A stretch of DNA of 64,000 bases from Aquimarina sp040786285. GTDB taxonomy: Bacteria > Bacteroidota > Bacteroidia > Flavobacteriales > Flavobacteriaceae. The translations under genes were made by a program, and so were the position numbers. Below, piece by piece: positions 25,836-35,044 of the stretch. Positions within the stretch are counted from its first letter, which is position 1. Each line of letters begins with the position of its first letter. The stretch lies in assembly GCF_040786285.1 (NCBI RefSeq), contig NZ_JBFMKQ010000002.1, forward strand, positions 868,001 to 932,000, in the 5' to 3' direction. The notes under the pieces were generated by a model. The model was not told where the DNA came from and did not search any database. It saw only the letters and a list, made by a program, of their open reading frames with translations.

Positions 25836-27563
25836 TTAAGTTAATTCTAAGTCTTTTTTTATGGCAGCTATCTTATTGTCTAACAGGTCTTGTGTTTTAT
25901 CAAAGTGAGCTATCGTTTTTAAAGGCTCTTGCACACTGATATAAAACTTTATTTTAGGTTCAGTGCCACTGGGCCTTGCAGCAATTTTACTTCCTAATTC
26001 TGTATAAAATATCAATACATTAGATGTTGGGATATCAATTGTTCTTTCGGTATTGTCTTGTATGTTTTTTGCAATGCTAGTTTGATAATCCTCAATTAGA
26101 ATCACTTTCTCATCATTTAAATATTGAGGAGGATTACTTCTAAGAGTAACCATGGTTTGTTTAATTTCCTCGGCTCCATCAATACCTTTTTTTACTAAAG
26201 AAATAAGATTTTCTTTATAAAAACCATATTGGGTATATAACTCTAAAAGTGAATTATAGAATGAACTACTATTGGCTTTTGTATGTGCTACAATTTCACA
26301 TGCCAATAGGGTAGAGGTAACGGCATCTTTGTCTCTTACAAAATCTCCAACCATAAAGCCAAAACTTTCTTCGCCTCCACCAATAAAATGCTTATCCGGA
26401 TAATCTTTTATTAGTTTAGCGATCCATTTAAAACCAGTTAATACTTCTTTGTATTCTACGTCGTAGGCTTCAGAGAGAGTTCGCATCATTGGTGTGGATA
26501 CAATAGTCGAGGCTATATATTCATTACCTTTGACCCCTTTTTTCGTTTTATAATACTCCAAAAGAAACCAAGTCATTACTAGCATGGTTTGGTTTCCATT
26601 TAGCAACTGTAGTTCTCCTTTATTGTTCCTAACGGCGATTCCTAATCGATCACAATCGGGATCTGTACCAATAACAATATCTGCATTAACCTCTTTTGCA
26701 AGTTGCATCGCCATAACTAAAGCTTCTGGTTCTTCGGGGTTTGGTGATGTAACCGTTGGGAAATTACCATCGGGTTCTGCCTGTTCTTTTACGATATGAA
26801 CATTTTTGTACCCTGCCTTTTTTAGCGTTTCGGGGACAGCAGTAATCGAAGTACCATGAAGAGAGGTAAAAACAATTGTTGTATTGTCTTTTGCTTCTTG
26901 AGATGCAACAAAGCTCCCATTTTTTACACTTTGGTCAATAAATATAGTATCTATTTCGGTATCTATCTCTTCAATAATAGCAGAATTGGCTTCAAATTTT
27001 ATATCAGAATATTGTAATGAATTTATTTCAGAAATAATTTCATGATCCTGGGGAGGAACTAGTTGCCCACCATCTTGCCAGTATACCTTATATCCATTAT
27101 ACTCTGGGGGATTATGGCTTGCAGTTAGTACAATACCACAATGACATCCTAATTCTTTTACAGCAAATGATAGTTCTGGCGTGGGACGAAGGCTGGTGAA
27201 TAGATAAACTTTAATTCCGTTTGCAGAAAATACATCGGCTACTATTTGAGCCAGGGTGTCACTATTATGTCTACAATCATAAGCTATTACAGCTTTTGGT
27301 TGTTCATCGGGGAATTGTTGTACTAGATAATTGCTTAATCCCTGGGTGCTTTTACCTAAAGTATATTTATTGATTCTATTTGTGCCCACTCCCATAATAC
27401 CGCGCATACCGCCGGTACCAAACTCAAGATCTTTATAGAAACTTTCTTTTAATTCTTCGGGCTTATTTTGTAAGCCCTTAATTTTTTGTTGAGTTTCGTT
27501 ATCAAAGATAGGGGTAAGCCATTCTTCGACCCTTGCTTTTATATCAGAATTTGTGATTTGCAT
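25836..27563 (-). CDS. Phosphoglucomutase/phosphomannomutase family protein
   Basis: 575 residues of the alpha-D-phosphohexomutase superfamily: phosphoserine loop TASHNPPEYNGYKVYW, metal loop GTDPDCDRLGIA, sugar-binding loop GGGEESFGF and phosphate-binding RPSGTEPKIKFY at the end. This length matches the long PgcA-type mutases that interconvert glucose-1-P and glucose-6-P, some also acting on ribose or mannose phosphates. Cytoplasmic. It would connect the trehalose and glycogen pools with glycolysis. Confidence 0.92.
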   Translation of the reverse strand: MQITNSDIKARVEEWLTPIFDNETQQKIKGLQNKPEELKESFYKDLEFGTGGMRGIMGVGTNRINKYTLGKSTQGLSNYLVQQFPDEQPKAVIAYDCRHNSDTLAQIVADVFSANGIKVYLFTSLRPTPELSFAVKELGCHCGIVLTASHNPPEYNGYKVYWQDGGQLVPPQDHEIISEINSLQYSDIKFEANSAIIEEIDTEIDTIFIDQSVKNGSFVASQEAKDNTTIVFTSLHGTSITAVPETLKKAGYKNVHIVKEQAEPDGNFPTVTSPNPEEPEALVMAMQLAKEVNADIVIGTDPDCDRLGIAVRNNKGELQLLNGNQTMLVMTWFLLEYYKTKKGVKGNEYIASTIVSTPMMRTLSEAYDVEYKEVLTGFKWIAKLIKDYPDKHFIGGGEESFGFMVGDFVRDKDAVTSTLLACEIVAHTKANSSSFYNSLLELYTQYGFYKENLISLVKKGIDGAEEIKQTMVTLRSNPPQYLNDEKVILIEDYQTSIAKNIQDNTERTIDIPTSNVLIFYTELGSKIAARPSGTEPKIKFYISVQEPLKTIAHFDKTQDLLDNKIAAIKKDLELT

Positions 27564-27671
27564 GCTTGTAATTTTAGTGGCAAAAATACTATTTAATTTT
27601 GGTAAAAAATTTTAGGGATACAAAGTATATTGTATTAATACTTGCAGAATACTACTATTTATTCAAAATAA

Positions 27672-28619
27672 TTAGAGGTGTATCTTTTCAGAAATACTAT
27701 ATCTTTCTTTACTTCTTTTGCTGGTTAAGATAATTTCGCCTAAAAATCCAGCCAGAAAAAACTGCGTTCCTAATATCATCGAAGTTAGAGCAACATAGAA
27801 TTCGGGTCTTTGGGCAATCAACCTGCCTTTGGTTTCTATAAAAAGCTTATCAATCCCGAGGTATAATGAAAAACCAAAACCAATAATAAAGAGCAAGGTA
27901 CCTATGAGACCAAAAAAATGCATAGGTCTTTTACCAAAATGGGACATAAACCAAATAGTAACCAGATCTAAAAAACCATTGATAAAACGGCTCATCCCGA
28001 ATTTTGTCTTACCATATTTCCGAGCTTGGTGAAGTACTACTTTTTCACCGATTTTAGTAAATCCTGCATTTTTGGCTAATACTGGGATATAACGATGCAT
28101 TTCGCCATGAACATCAATATTTTTTACGACAATGTTTTTGTATGCCTTAAGCCCACAGTTGAAATCGTGTAATTTAACCCCAGATGTCTTTCTTGCTGCG
28201 GCATTAAATAATTTAGACGGTAAGTTTTTAGCAATAACCGAATCATATCGTTTCTTTTTCCAGCCCGAGACCAAATCATATCCTTCTTTATCGACAAGCT
28301 CATATAGCTCGGGGATTTCCTCTGGGTTGTCTTGGAGATCGGCATCCATAGTAATTACAACTTCTCCTTGCGCAACACCAAAACCGGCATGCAAGGCTTG
28401 CGATTTTCCAAAATTTCTTAGAAACCGAATCCCTTTTACATTTGGATCTTTTTCTGATAATTCTGAAATGGTGTTCCAGGATTCATCGGTACTACCATCA
28501 TCAATAAAGATAATTTCATAAGAAAAAGAATTGGATTGCATAACTTTTGCAATCCAATCGTATAATTCGTTGAGTGATTCCTGCTCATTAAGCAGCGGTA
28601 TGACCACAGATATATTCAT
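27672..28619 (-). CDS. Family 2 glycosyltransferase with C-terminal membrane anchor
   Basis: 315 residues. A GT-A domain starts SVVIPLLNEQESLNELY, with FIDDGSTDESW and the metal-binding MDADLQDNPEEIPEL; two membrane helices follow (about 232-255 and 270-292). This is the DPM1/ArnC-like layout that moves a sugar onto a polyprenyl phosphate on the inner membrane. The sugar is not predictable. It starts 3 bases after the stop of the DUF4199 gene, so the two are likely cotranscribed. Confidence 0.88.
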   Translation of the reverse strand: MNISVVIPLLNEQESLNELYDWIAKVMQSNSFSYEIIFIDDGSTDESWNTISELSEKDPNVKGIRFLRNFGKSQALHAGFGVAQGEVVITMDADLQDNPEEIPELYELVDKEGYDLVSGWKKKRYDSVIAKNLPSKLFNAAARKTSGVKLHDFNCGLKAYKNIVVKNIDVHGEMHRYIPVLAKNAGFTKIGEKVVLHQARKYGKTKFGMSRFINGFLDLVTIWFMSHFGKRPMHFFGLIGTLLFIIGFGFSLYLGIDKLFIETKGRLIAQRPEFYVALTSMILGTQFFLAGFLGEIILTSKRSKERYSISEKIHL

Positions 28620-28622
28620 AGG

Positions 28623-29150
28623 TTAATATAACTCTTGTTTCTTTTGCATTACCAATCCTGTTATCAAAGAAATAATGAATCCCATAAAAAGGCTTCCAAT
28701 AATGCCTATAGCAAAACTTATTGACGGGCTTTGTAATTTTTCGGTAATTGCAAATACTTCTTCTACTTGTTCTTCTGTCATATCGGGAGATTCTTTTAAG
28801 AGTTTCTCCTTTTGGATTTCCATAACCTGTTCCGAATAATCAGGTTCGATTACTGTGGTTAATGTAAGGTTCCAGATACCAGAAAGAATTCCGCTTATTA
28901 AGGCTATGCCGATCCCTACTTTTAGCGCATCGGTAAGGTTAAGAAAACCATTATTAGCAGATTTATAGGCTTTAATCCCATAAACTAATGCTGCCAGCAT
29001 GATCACAAGTCCTAATATTCCAACAGACCAATGAGGGTCTTTATACATACCCGTAGCGTAAATAATGGCACTAAACAATATGGATACTACTCCTAGTAGT
29101 ACCCCGTAATTTATTATAATTTTCTTTGCGGATATTTTTACATCCTCCAT
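28623..29150 (-). CDS. DUF4199 membrane protein
   Basis: 175 residues with four predicted membrane helices and an acidic/basic loop between helices 3 and 4. It matches the Bacteroidetes DUF4199 pattern (an NxGFLxLxxAxKxGxxIxxxxG segment before helix 3). Function unknown. Paralogous to the next gene, and probably translated with the glycosyltransferase. Confidence 0.75.
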   Translation of the reverse strand: MEDVKISAKKIIINYGVLLGVVSILFSAIIYATGMYKDPHWSVGILGLVIMLAALVYGIKAYKSANNGFLNLTDALKVGIGIALISGILSGIWNLTLTTVIEPDYSEQVMEIQKEKLLKESPDMTEEQVEEVFAITEKLQSPSISFAIGIIGSLFMGFIISLITGLVMQKKQELY

Positions 29151-29317
29151 AATTAAAATCGTTTGGGTTATTTATATAACCATAAGTGCTCAAAGATACT
29201 AAAATGTTACAAGTGCAAGGAAATATATTTAGAGTTGATGTTATGTGACCTTATAACATCTTAAAAATTTTAGTAGTGTTGGTGCTATGTAAGTAAAACG
29301 ATTTATTTAATAATTTA

Positions 29318-29827
29318 TTAATGAAAAGGATCACGATTTTTTTGCATAAAGGCTCCTCCCAGTAATGACACTAAAGTACCTAATGTTGAATGAAAAATTA
29401 AACCAGTCAAAAATCTATTAAAAAGGTAGTTGTTTTCATTACTTAATAGTCCATTTTGTTCTTGGGAAGCTGTTGACGTCGATGGGTTTGTCGAATTAAT
29501 AATGTCCTGAATAGTTTCTGGTGAAATTACCTTAACAAAAATAATGTCCCAGATTAGTTGCATTAGGGTGCAGATTAAGACAATTCCAATTCCAATTTTG
29601 AAAGCTTGCCATAAGGTTAAAAAACCATCGTTTTTAGTTTTGAATCTGTAAATACCGTACGCTATAATTCCAATATGAAGGAATAATTCGAAAATTGACA
29701 ACGCCCAATTTGCTGTAGTTTTAGTGTCTGAAATATGACGAAGAACCCCATAAATAATCCATATAAGGCCAAGAATAAACCCATAGATCAAAATGTATTT
29801 TTTAACAGAAATAGTAGTTTCTTTCAT
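29318..29827 (-). CDS. DUF4199 membrane protein, paralogue
   Basis: 169 residues, four predicted helices, with the same NDGFLTLWQAFKIGIGIVL segment as its neighbour and a Ser/Thr-rich loop (STNPSTSTASQEQ) between helices 3 and 4. Probably a local duplication with the preceding gene. Function unknown. Confidence 0.75.
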   Translation of the reverse strand: MKETTISVKKYILIYGFILGLIWIIYGVLRHISDTKTTANWALSIFELFLHIGIIAYGIYRFKTKNDGFLTLWQAFKIGIGIVLICTLMQLIWDIIFVKVISPETIQDIINSTNPSTSTASQEQNGLLSNENNYLFNRFLTGLIFHSTLGTLVSLLGGAFMQKNRDPFH

Positions 29828-30157
29828 ATAGCAAAAATGTTTTTTTATGTAGTTGTTAAACTACCGGTGTAATACTATAAATAAATGTTGCAACTGCAAG
29901 AAATGCGGCTTTTTATCGGGTTAATATACATTTTTATCGTATATTTACAAAATAATTACGGTTTTTCCGTAATACAAAAATGGTCTTAACAAGTGTGAAA
30001 TATGGGTTTTACCTTGAAATAGACATAAAAGATTAAAGGGTTGAAAATGAGGATTTCTGATTGTTAAGAATGATACAGAAAACAAAATCATAACCTTTTT
30101 TAGAGTACATACCCCAATTTTTAAATTGTGTAAAATATATTAACAAAATCATTGTTT
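29828..30157. other. Intergenic region with a perfect hairpin
   Basis: About 330 bases between divergent genes. ATTACGG-TTTTT-CCGTAAT (29955-29973) is a perfect hairpin just downstream of a -7-like TATATTTA on the plus strand, so it may sit in the 5' UTR of the lipoprotein gene at 30158 or be an operator. Nothing else is recognisable. Confidence 0.4.
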
Positions 30158-30607
30158 ATGAAAAAATTACTACTTTTTACTCTTATTTTTTCTCTCATTG
30201 GGATTACATCTTGTACAAAAGATGAAGAGCATCTCGAAATTTCTCAAGAAGAAAAGGAACTTCTCGTTAAACAAACGATAATCGAGTTTAATAAAAGTGC
30301 TATTGAAACAGGTAAATTTCAGCAATTTATGACATCTGTACCTCAAAAAACTGCGAGTGGACAAGATGTTGAAGCGCTGTTCCAGGAGTTTTTGGGAGAA
30401 CAATCACAAACCTTTTTGGATTTGTATTATCAACTCGAGGCTATTAATATGACAGGTGAAGAATTTAAAAGTATTGCAGATCAGTATGAATACTTGAGAT
30501 TGGATATAGGAATTAGTCTTGGTAAGAGTTCATCTGGAAGTTGTAATTATGGTGAACTTGCGTGCGCTATAAAAGATTGGGTAACCGAGAGGGGGGCTAG
30601 CAACTAA
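30158..30607 (+). CDS. Small hypothetical lipoprotein
   Basis: 149 residues from the ATG at 30158 (an upstream TTG is less likely), with lipoprotein signal LIFSLIGITSC. The mature part is acidic and helical, and the tail has two Cys in a Gly/Ser-rich stretch (SSSGSCNYGELACAIKDW). Not recognised. Possibly species-specific. It is followed by an AT-rich gap before the L31 gene. Confidence 0.65.
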   Translation: MKKLLLFTLIFSLIGITSCTKDEEHLEISQEEKELLVKQTIIEFNKSAIETGKFQQFMTSVPQKTASGQDVEALFQEFLGEQSQTFLDLYYQLEAINMTGEEFKSIADQYEYLRLDIGISLGKSSSGSCNYGELACAIKDWVTERGASN

Positions 30608-30714
30608 AAATGACCTAGTGGTGTCATAAGTACTAGATGAAAAATCAGTGCTATCTGCTATTTCTAGTCTAAGTGCAATGAATTCGAGTTTCTTTACTTT
30701 ATTTTTAAAAATGT

Positions 30715-30744
30715 TTTGCATTTAATAAAATAGTTGTAAATTTG
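30715..30744 (+). promoter_or_regulatory. Promoter of the L31 gene
   Basis: TTTG (30715-30718), 18 bases, TAAATTTG (30737-30744), 28 bases before the rpmE2 ATG. Confidence 0.75.
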
Positions 30745-30772
30745 CAGCTCGAAAAAAGAAAAGATTAATATA

Positions 30773-31024
30773 ATGAGAAAAGATATTCACCCAGAAAATT
30801 ATAGATTAGTAGCGTTTAAAGATATGTCTAACGATGAAGTTTTTTTAACTAAGTCTACGGCGAATACTAAAGAAACTCTTGAAGTTGATGGTGTAGAGTA
30901 TCCGCTAGTAAAATTAGAAATTTCTAGAACTTCTCATCCATTCTATACCGGTAAGTCTAAACTTATCGATACAGCAGGACGTATTGACAAGTTTAAAAAC
31001 AAATATGCTAAATTCAAGAAGTAA
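30773..31024 (+). CDS. rpmE2: 50S ribosomal protein L31 type B
   Basis: 83 residues beginning MRKDIHPENYRLVAFKDMS, the type B form without the zinc-binding Cys residues of classical L31. Full length. Single gene with its own promoter and a terminator right behind. Confidence 0.97.
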   Translation: MRKDIHPENYRLVAFKDMSNDEVFLTKSTANTKETLEVDGVEYPLVKLEISRTSHPFYTGKSKLIDTAGRIDKFKNKYAKFKK

Positions 31025-31048
31025 TTTAGTTATACAATATATGTATAA

Positions 31049-31078
31049 GAAGCCTTTCTATGTAGAAAGGCTTTTTTA
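31049..31078 (+). terminator. Terminator of the L31 gene
   Basis: AAGCCTTTCTA / TAGAAAGGCTT arms followed by a T-run, 25 bases past the stop. Confidence 0.9.
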
Positions 31079-31125
31079 TTGCCCTTTGCTTTGAGTGCAT
31101 TCAGGGCGCTTGATAGTTAGTTTAA

Positions 31126-31236
31126 TATGTTACCGAGCCCTGAGGTACTCGAAGGGCGGACTTACAATGAGGCTTGAGCGTAGCCGAGGCGATTCATTAA
31201 GTAGAGTAACCATTCGACTACGCTCAGGGTTCAGTA
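31126..31236. repeat. Dispersed palindromic repeat, CCCTGAG...CTCAGGG type
   Basis: An imperfect long inverted repeat: the left end GAGCCCTGAGGTACTCGAAG and the right end CATTCGACTACGCTCAGGGTTC are near reverse complements, with internal copies of the same TGAGCGTAGCCGAG word. Repeats of this type are widespread between genes in Flavobacteriaceae. Non-coding. Confidence 0.65.
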
Positions 31237-31350
31237 TTGTAATATTTTCCAAATAAAATAGCTTAACCACATTATTTTTGTTACAAACGTCCTTATTTTT
31301 GTTTTGAAATAAACCGTGGTGCATATAGAGATTACAGATTAAAAAAAAAA

Positions 31351-31469
31351 CGTCATTTCGAGTGTTTTGTCATAATAAAATGGAGACAAAACGTATCGAG
31401 AAAAGCTTTTTTAATCCAAAACCCTATTCTCGATACACTTCTCCTAAAGTCGAAGTACTCGAATTGACG
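31351..31469. repeat. Nested palindromic repeat, CGTCATTTCGAGT type
   Basis: The outer arms CGTCATTTCGAGT (31351-31363) and ACTCGAATTGACG (31457-31469) match 12/13 as inverted repeats. The inner arms GTATCGAGAA (31393-31402) and TTCTCGATAC (31427-31436) are perfect. A second family of intergenic palindromes, unlike the hairpins of the RHS region. Confidence 0.7.
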
Positions 31470-31535
31470 GATTTTAGATTAAAAAAATTTAAAGATGCAC
31501 TGCGGCTTAAACTATTAATAATTTAGAATCAAAAC

Positions 31536-32714
31536 ATGAATTACATTCTTTTTGATGGTGCTTCACGCGATGCATTGCTACCGTTTACCTATACCAGACC
31601 CGTTGCCGACATTAGAATAGGAATTTTAACCATACGCGAAAAGTGGGAAAAATACCTGGGGTATACTACATCTACAGTAACCGAAGAATACCTTAGCGAA
31701 AAATTCCCAATGGTAGAATTAGAGGAGAATATTATGATTAATGCTTCTTATCTTCCATCGAATGATCTTGTAGACACGATTAAAAACCTGAAAACCGACC
31801 AGGCTATTTTTAATAATGAGGAGCCTATTGCTTTTTATGTTAAAGAAGATCAGGAAGTAGATTTTGATTCTTATGAAGTCATTCAATTTGAATCTGATAT
31901 GTTTACGGTAAAGAATACCTGGGATATATTTTCAAAAAATGAAGAAGCGATTAAAAATGATTTTAAAGTATTAACTGAAGATAGAAAAAGTGTACCCATC
32001 CCCAAGAGTAATCATGTAATTGCTCCCGAAAACATTTTTCTTGAAGAAGGAGCAAAGCTTGAATTTACAACCTTAAATGCATCTAATGGACCCATTTATA
32101 TAGGAAAAGATGCAGAGATTATGGAAGGGAGTATTATAAGAGGACCATTTGCGCTTTGTGACCATGCTACTATAAAAATGGGCGCCAAAATTTATGGTGG
32201 CACAACCATTGGACCTCATTCTAAAGTAGGAGGAGAGGTAACCAATTCTGTAATTTTCGGATATTCTAATAAGGGGCATGATGGGTTTATTGGTAATTCG
32301 GTATTAGGAGAATGGTGTAATCTGGGAGCAGATACAAATACATCCAATTTAAAGAATAATTATGCACCGGTTCGATTATGGAGTTATGAAACCGAAGGTT
32401 TTGCGAAAACTGGATTGCAGTTTTGTGGATTAATGATGGGGGACCACTCTAAATGTGGTATTAATACGATGTTTAATACCGGAACCGTGGTCGGTGTAAA
32501 TGCGAATATTTTTGGCAGTGGTTTTCCACGAAATTTTATACCAAGTTATAGCTGGGGTGGAAGTGGAGGTTTTACTACCTATTTAACTAAAAAAGCTTTT
32601 GAAGTTGCTAAAGTAGTAATGTCAAGAAGGGCTATAGAGTTTACCGAACAAGATGGAAAAATTTTAGAGCATGTTTTTGAAGAAACCAAATCCTGGAGAA
32701 AGGGGTATGAATAA
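31536..32714 (+). CDS. GlmU-like sugar-1-phosphate nucleotidyltransferase with left-handed beta-helix
   Basis: 392 residues, starting NYILFDGASRDALLPFTYTRP, typical of the alternative GlmU-type family of Bacteroidetes (TIGR03991). The N-terminal part is a divergent nucleotidyltransferase. The C-terminal half has hexapeptide repeats (IYIGKDAEIMEGSIIRGPF, IYGGTTIGPHSKVGGEV) forming an acyltransferase-type beta-helix. The likely role is UDP-N-acetylglucosamine formation for the cell wall, inferred from the family. Single gene. Confidence 0.82.
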   Translation: MNYILFDGASRDALLPFTYTRPVADIRIGILTIREKWEKYLGYTTSTVTEEYLSEKFPMVELEENIMINASYLPSNDLVDTIKNLKTDQAIFNNEEPIAFYVKEDQEVDFDSYEVIQFESDMFTVKNTWDIFSKNEEAIKNDFKVLTEDRKSVPIPKSNHVIAPENIFLEEGAKLEFTTLNASNGPIYIGKDAEIMEGSIIRGPFALCDHATIKMGAKIYGGTTIGPHSKVGGEVTNSVIFGYSNKGHDGFIGNSVLGEWCNLGADTNTSNLKNNYAPVRLWSYETEGFAKTGLQFCGLMMGDHSKCGINTMFNTGTVVGVNANIFGSGFPRNFIPSYSWGGSGGFTTYLTKKAFEVAKVVMSRRAIEFTEQDGKILEHVFEETKSWRKGYE

Positions 32715-32779
32715 ATCGCAGGCTATCTCAGTGAGATGACTTTTAATGCGATGTAAATACGAATTTGTTTATAAAAAGG

Positions 32780-32880
32780 TTATTTCTTTTCCTTCCAAAC
32801 TCTTTTTAGAACTAAGAAGTTTTGTGGGTTCTTTAGTAGAATTTTTATGTATTTCAAATAAAAATTTAAGAGTTAGTAGG
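32780..32880 (-). pseudogene. 3'-end remnant of a peptide-binding lipoprotein gene
   Basis: The last ~17 codons on the minus strand read NPQNFLVLKRVWKEKK-stop, almost identical to the end of the intact gene at 33286-34917 (NPQNFLVLKRVWKERKK). Similarity fades upstream, and no start or further domain remains. It is the leftover of a duplicate, now separated from the intact copy by the small peptide gene. Confidence 0.8.
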
Positions 32881-32936
32881 TTTTTATGGGCAATTTCTGG
32901 TTGGAGTAAGCGCTGAAGTAAAAATAATTCTGAGTA

Positions 32937-32974
32937 AAAATGCTACGTGATTATAATATTTCACGTAGCATTTT
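32937..32974. terminator. Strong terminator after the small Cys-rich peptide gene
   Basis: AAAATGCTACGTGA / TCACGTAGCATTTT form a perfect 14-base stem with A- and T-runs, directly downstream of the minus-strand peptide gene. Confidence 0.85.
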
Positions 32975-32986
32975 ATCTAATAAGTT

Positions 32987-33178
32987 CTATTGCTGCTGTT
33001 CATTACATAGGCAAACCCAGTCAATTATTGCTCCTAAAAAGAGACCTGCACCAACAGCACCTGAGCTGGCGCCAGCATTTGCAGCGCAACAATCATCAAT
33101 CGCAGATGCTTTTATTTTGGCTTGTTGTTTTTTGTTTAATACTTGTACTCCTTCAATGTTAAAAATTGTTTTTTTCAT
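32987..33178 (-). CDS. Small leader-type peptide, candidate bacteriocin/RiPP precursor
   Basis: 63 residues. The N-terminal 24 (starting MKKTIFNIEGVQVLNKKQQ, up to KIKA) look like the double-glycine-type leaders of Bacteroidetes peptide precursors (basic start, hydrophobic spacing, L-x-K-x-x-Q). The remaining core is rich in Gly/Ala with a hydrophobic segment (GAVGAGLFLGAIIDW) and four Cys in two pairs (DDCC and VCLC). A strong terminator follows 13 bases after the stop. No modification enzyme or peptidase-transporter gene is seen nearby. The family is inferred, not recognised. Confidence 0.6.
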   Translation of the reverse strand: MKKTIFNIEGVQVLNKKQQAKIKASAIDDCCAANAGASSGAVGAGLFLGAIIDWVCLCNEQQQ

Positions 33179-33285
33179 TTTCTTACTTTGTTTAAAAATT
33201 ATTAATGTCTGCTAAAATATAATTTTTATCGATATAATGCATTTTAAATCGGTAAAATACTTAAAAATGTCATTAACTATGAAAA

Positions 33286-34917
33286 TTACTTTTTTCTCTC
33301 CTTCCAAACTCTTTTAAGAACTAAGAAATTTTGAGGATTATTGGTGAGCCCCTTCACATTTTTCTGAGTAAATCGAACGACTTCATCATAATATAAGGGT
33401 ACAATAGGGGCATGGGCTACTATAATAGAATCCATTTTTGAGTACAGTTGTTCTCTTAATTTTGTATCGGTAATCAAAAAACTTTCCTCATATAATTGAT
33501 CGAAAAGTTCATTCTTAAAATGCGTGTAATTGGGACCGTCTGGAGTATGATTTTTACTGTAGTATGGCGATAAGAAATTTTCGGCATCTGGATAATCTGC
33601 AATCCAACTAGCTCTAAAAGTATCTAATTTACCACTCCATTTTTGTTCTCTAATGGTAGATGGAGGTAATACATCGACTATTATATTTAGCCCTATTTTT
33701 TCTAATTCGCGTTGTATAAATTCGCAAAGACTAAGGTAGTTACTATCGGTGGTAATTGTAATGGTTGGATTTTTATGCCCGGTTTGTTCTATATATTTTT
33801 TTACAAGCTTACGTGCCTTTTCAGGTTTGTATTCATACCCTGGTATATCGTTAAACCCAGGAAGTCCTTTCGGAATAAAACCATTAATTGCCGGTGTGCC
33901 GATGCCATTCTTAAGATAGGTAATCATTTTTACCCTATCGAAACCATAATTGACAGCTTGTCTAAGTAACCTGGATTGAATCTCTTTTTTATCGCTATCT
34001 AGATAAAAACCAAGGTATTCAGAATTTAAATAAGGGCCTTTAGAGATGGTAATGCGATCTTGATATTTCTTTCTTAATTTACCGCTAGGGGTAAGAAGTT
34101 CATCTTTATAGGATGCATCTAAACTATTTAGAAGATCTATATTCCCTTTAGCAAATTGTAAAAATTCACTTTGTTTTTCTGGTAAAAAAGTAATGGCAAC
34201 AGCTTCGAGATAGGGGAGTTGCTTCCCTTTTTCATCGTTTTCAAAATACAATTCGTTTTTACGCAAAACCAGTTTAACATTTTCTTCCCAGAGTTTAAAC
34301 TTAAATGGGCCAGTACCTATCGGGTTGGATCTAAATTGATTTCCGTAGAATTCAACCACTTCTTTAGGAACCACAGAGCAGTATCTCATACTCATTAACC
34401 CTAAAAAAGCAGGAAAAGGTTTTTTTAACTTTATTTCAAAAATACTATCATTAATAGCGGTGTATGATTTTACGTTTTTAAGCACCCAATTTCCTGGTGA
34501 AGCTACTTTTGGATCTACTAAACGATCGAAACTATATGTAAAATCTGATGCAACTACTGTTCTGGTACTGTCTTTGGTTTTAAATTGCGAATGTTTATGA
34601 AAATAAACATCATCTCTAAGTGTAAAAGTATACGCTTGTCCGTCTTCTGAAATTTTCCAACTTTTTGCTATATCTGGTTGCACATGCAATACATCGTCAA
34701 ATTGTACAAGCCCGTTAAACATTTGATTGGTAGGCCATATAATAGAGGGATTCCTGGCAAAAGCGGGATCAAGAGACTTAATATTAGAATATTCGTTATA
34801 CCTAAATACTAAGTGATCTTTGTCTTCTTTAGTAGAGTTGCTACAAGATGAAAGTAAGAAACAAATGTAAGATATTGCTAAATAGCGAATTATGGATAGG
34901 TAATGATTAAGTTTCAA
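33286..34917 (-). CDS. Peptide ABC transporter substrate-binding lipoprotein (SBP family 5)
   Basis: 543 residues with a lipoprotein signal (ISYICFLLSSC). The mature protein follows the DppA/OppA fold: an N-terminal ...NIKSLDPAFARN pattern, the FTLRDDVYFH strand, and IGTGPFKFKLWEENVKLVLRKN. It binds oligopeptides or related solutes for uptake. No permease or ATPase genes adjoin it. A second copy's 3' end survives at 32780-32880. Confidence 0.9.
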   Translation of the reverse strand: MKLNHYLSIIRYLAISYICFLLSSCSNSTKEDKDHLVFRYNEYSNIKSLDPAFARNPSIIWPTNQMFNGLVQFDDVLHVQPDIAKSWKISEDGQAYTFTLRDDVYFHKHSQFKTKDSTRTVVASDFTYSFDRLVDPKVASPGNWVLKNVKSYTAINDSIFEIKLKKPFPAFLGLMSMRYCSVVPKEVVEFYGNQFRSNPIGTGPFKFKLWEENVKLVLRKNELYFENDEKGKQLPYLEAVAITFLPEKQSEFLQFAKGNIDLLNSLDASYKDELLTPSGKLRKKYQDRITISKGPYLNSEYLGFYLDSDKKEIQSRLLRQAVNYGFDRVKMITYLKNGIGTPAINGFIPKGLPGFNDIPGYEYKPEKARKLVKKYIEQTGHKNPTITITTDSNYLSLCEFIQRELEKIGLNIIVDVLPPSTIREQKWSGKLDTFRASWIADYPDAENFLSPYYSKNHTPDGPNYTHFKNELFDQLYEESFLITDTKLREQLYSKMDSIIVAHAPIVPLYYDEVVRFTQKNVKGLTNNPQNFLVLKRVWKERKK

Positions 34918-34941
34918 TTTTAGTAAACGGATTATTGTTGG

Positions 34942-34949
34942 TATATTTG
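34942..34949 (+). promoter_or_regulatory. Promoter -7 box of mtaB
   Basis: TATATTTG matches the -7 consensus exactly. A TTTA lies 19 bases upstream. It overlaps the 5' end of the divergent lipoprotein gene region, about 95 bases before the mtaB start. Confidence 0.6.
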
Positions 34950-35044
34950 CACCCTCGAAATTTATACTTAGGTAGCGTAATATAGTTTCAGTTAAGGGTA
35001 AAGATAAAGAGATTTCCGCCTTTGGCGAAATGACATGTAGTTTT

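Noticed and set aside
31130..31324. 64-residue minus-strand frame upstream of the GlmU-like gene
   Set aside because: It lies over the palindromic repeat and has no protein-like features.
32940..33215. Plus-strand frames opposite the small Cys-rich peptide gene
   Set aside because: They are shadows of the peptide gene; they lack a promoter and cross the terminator stem.
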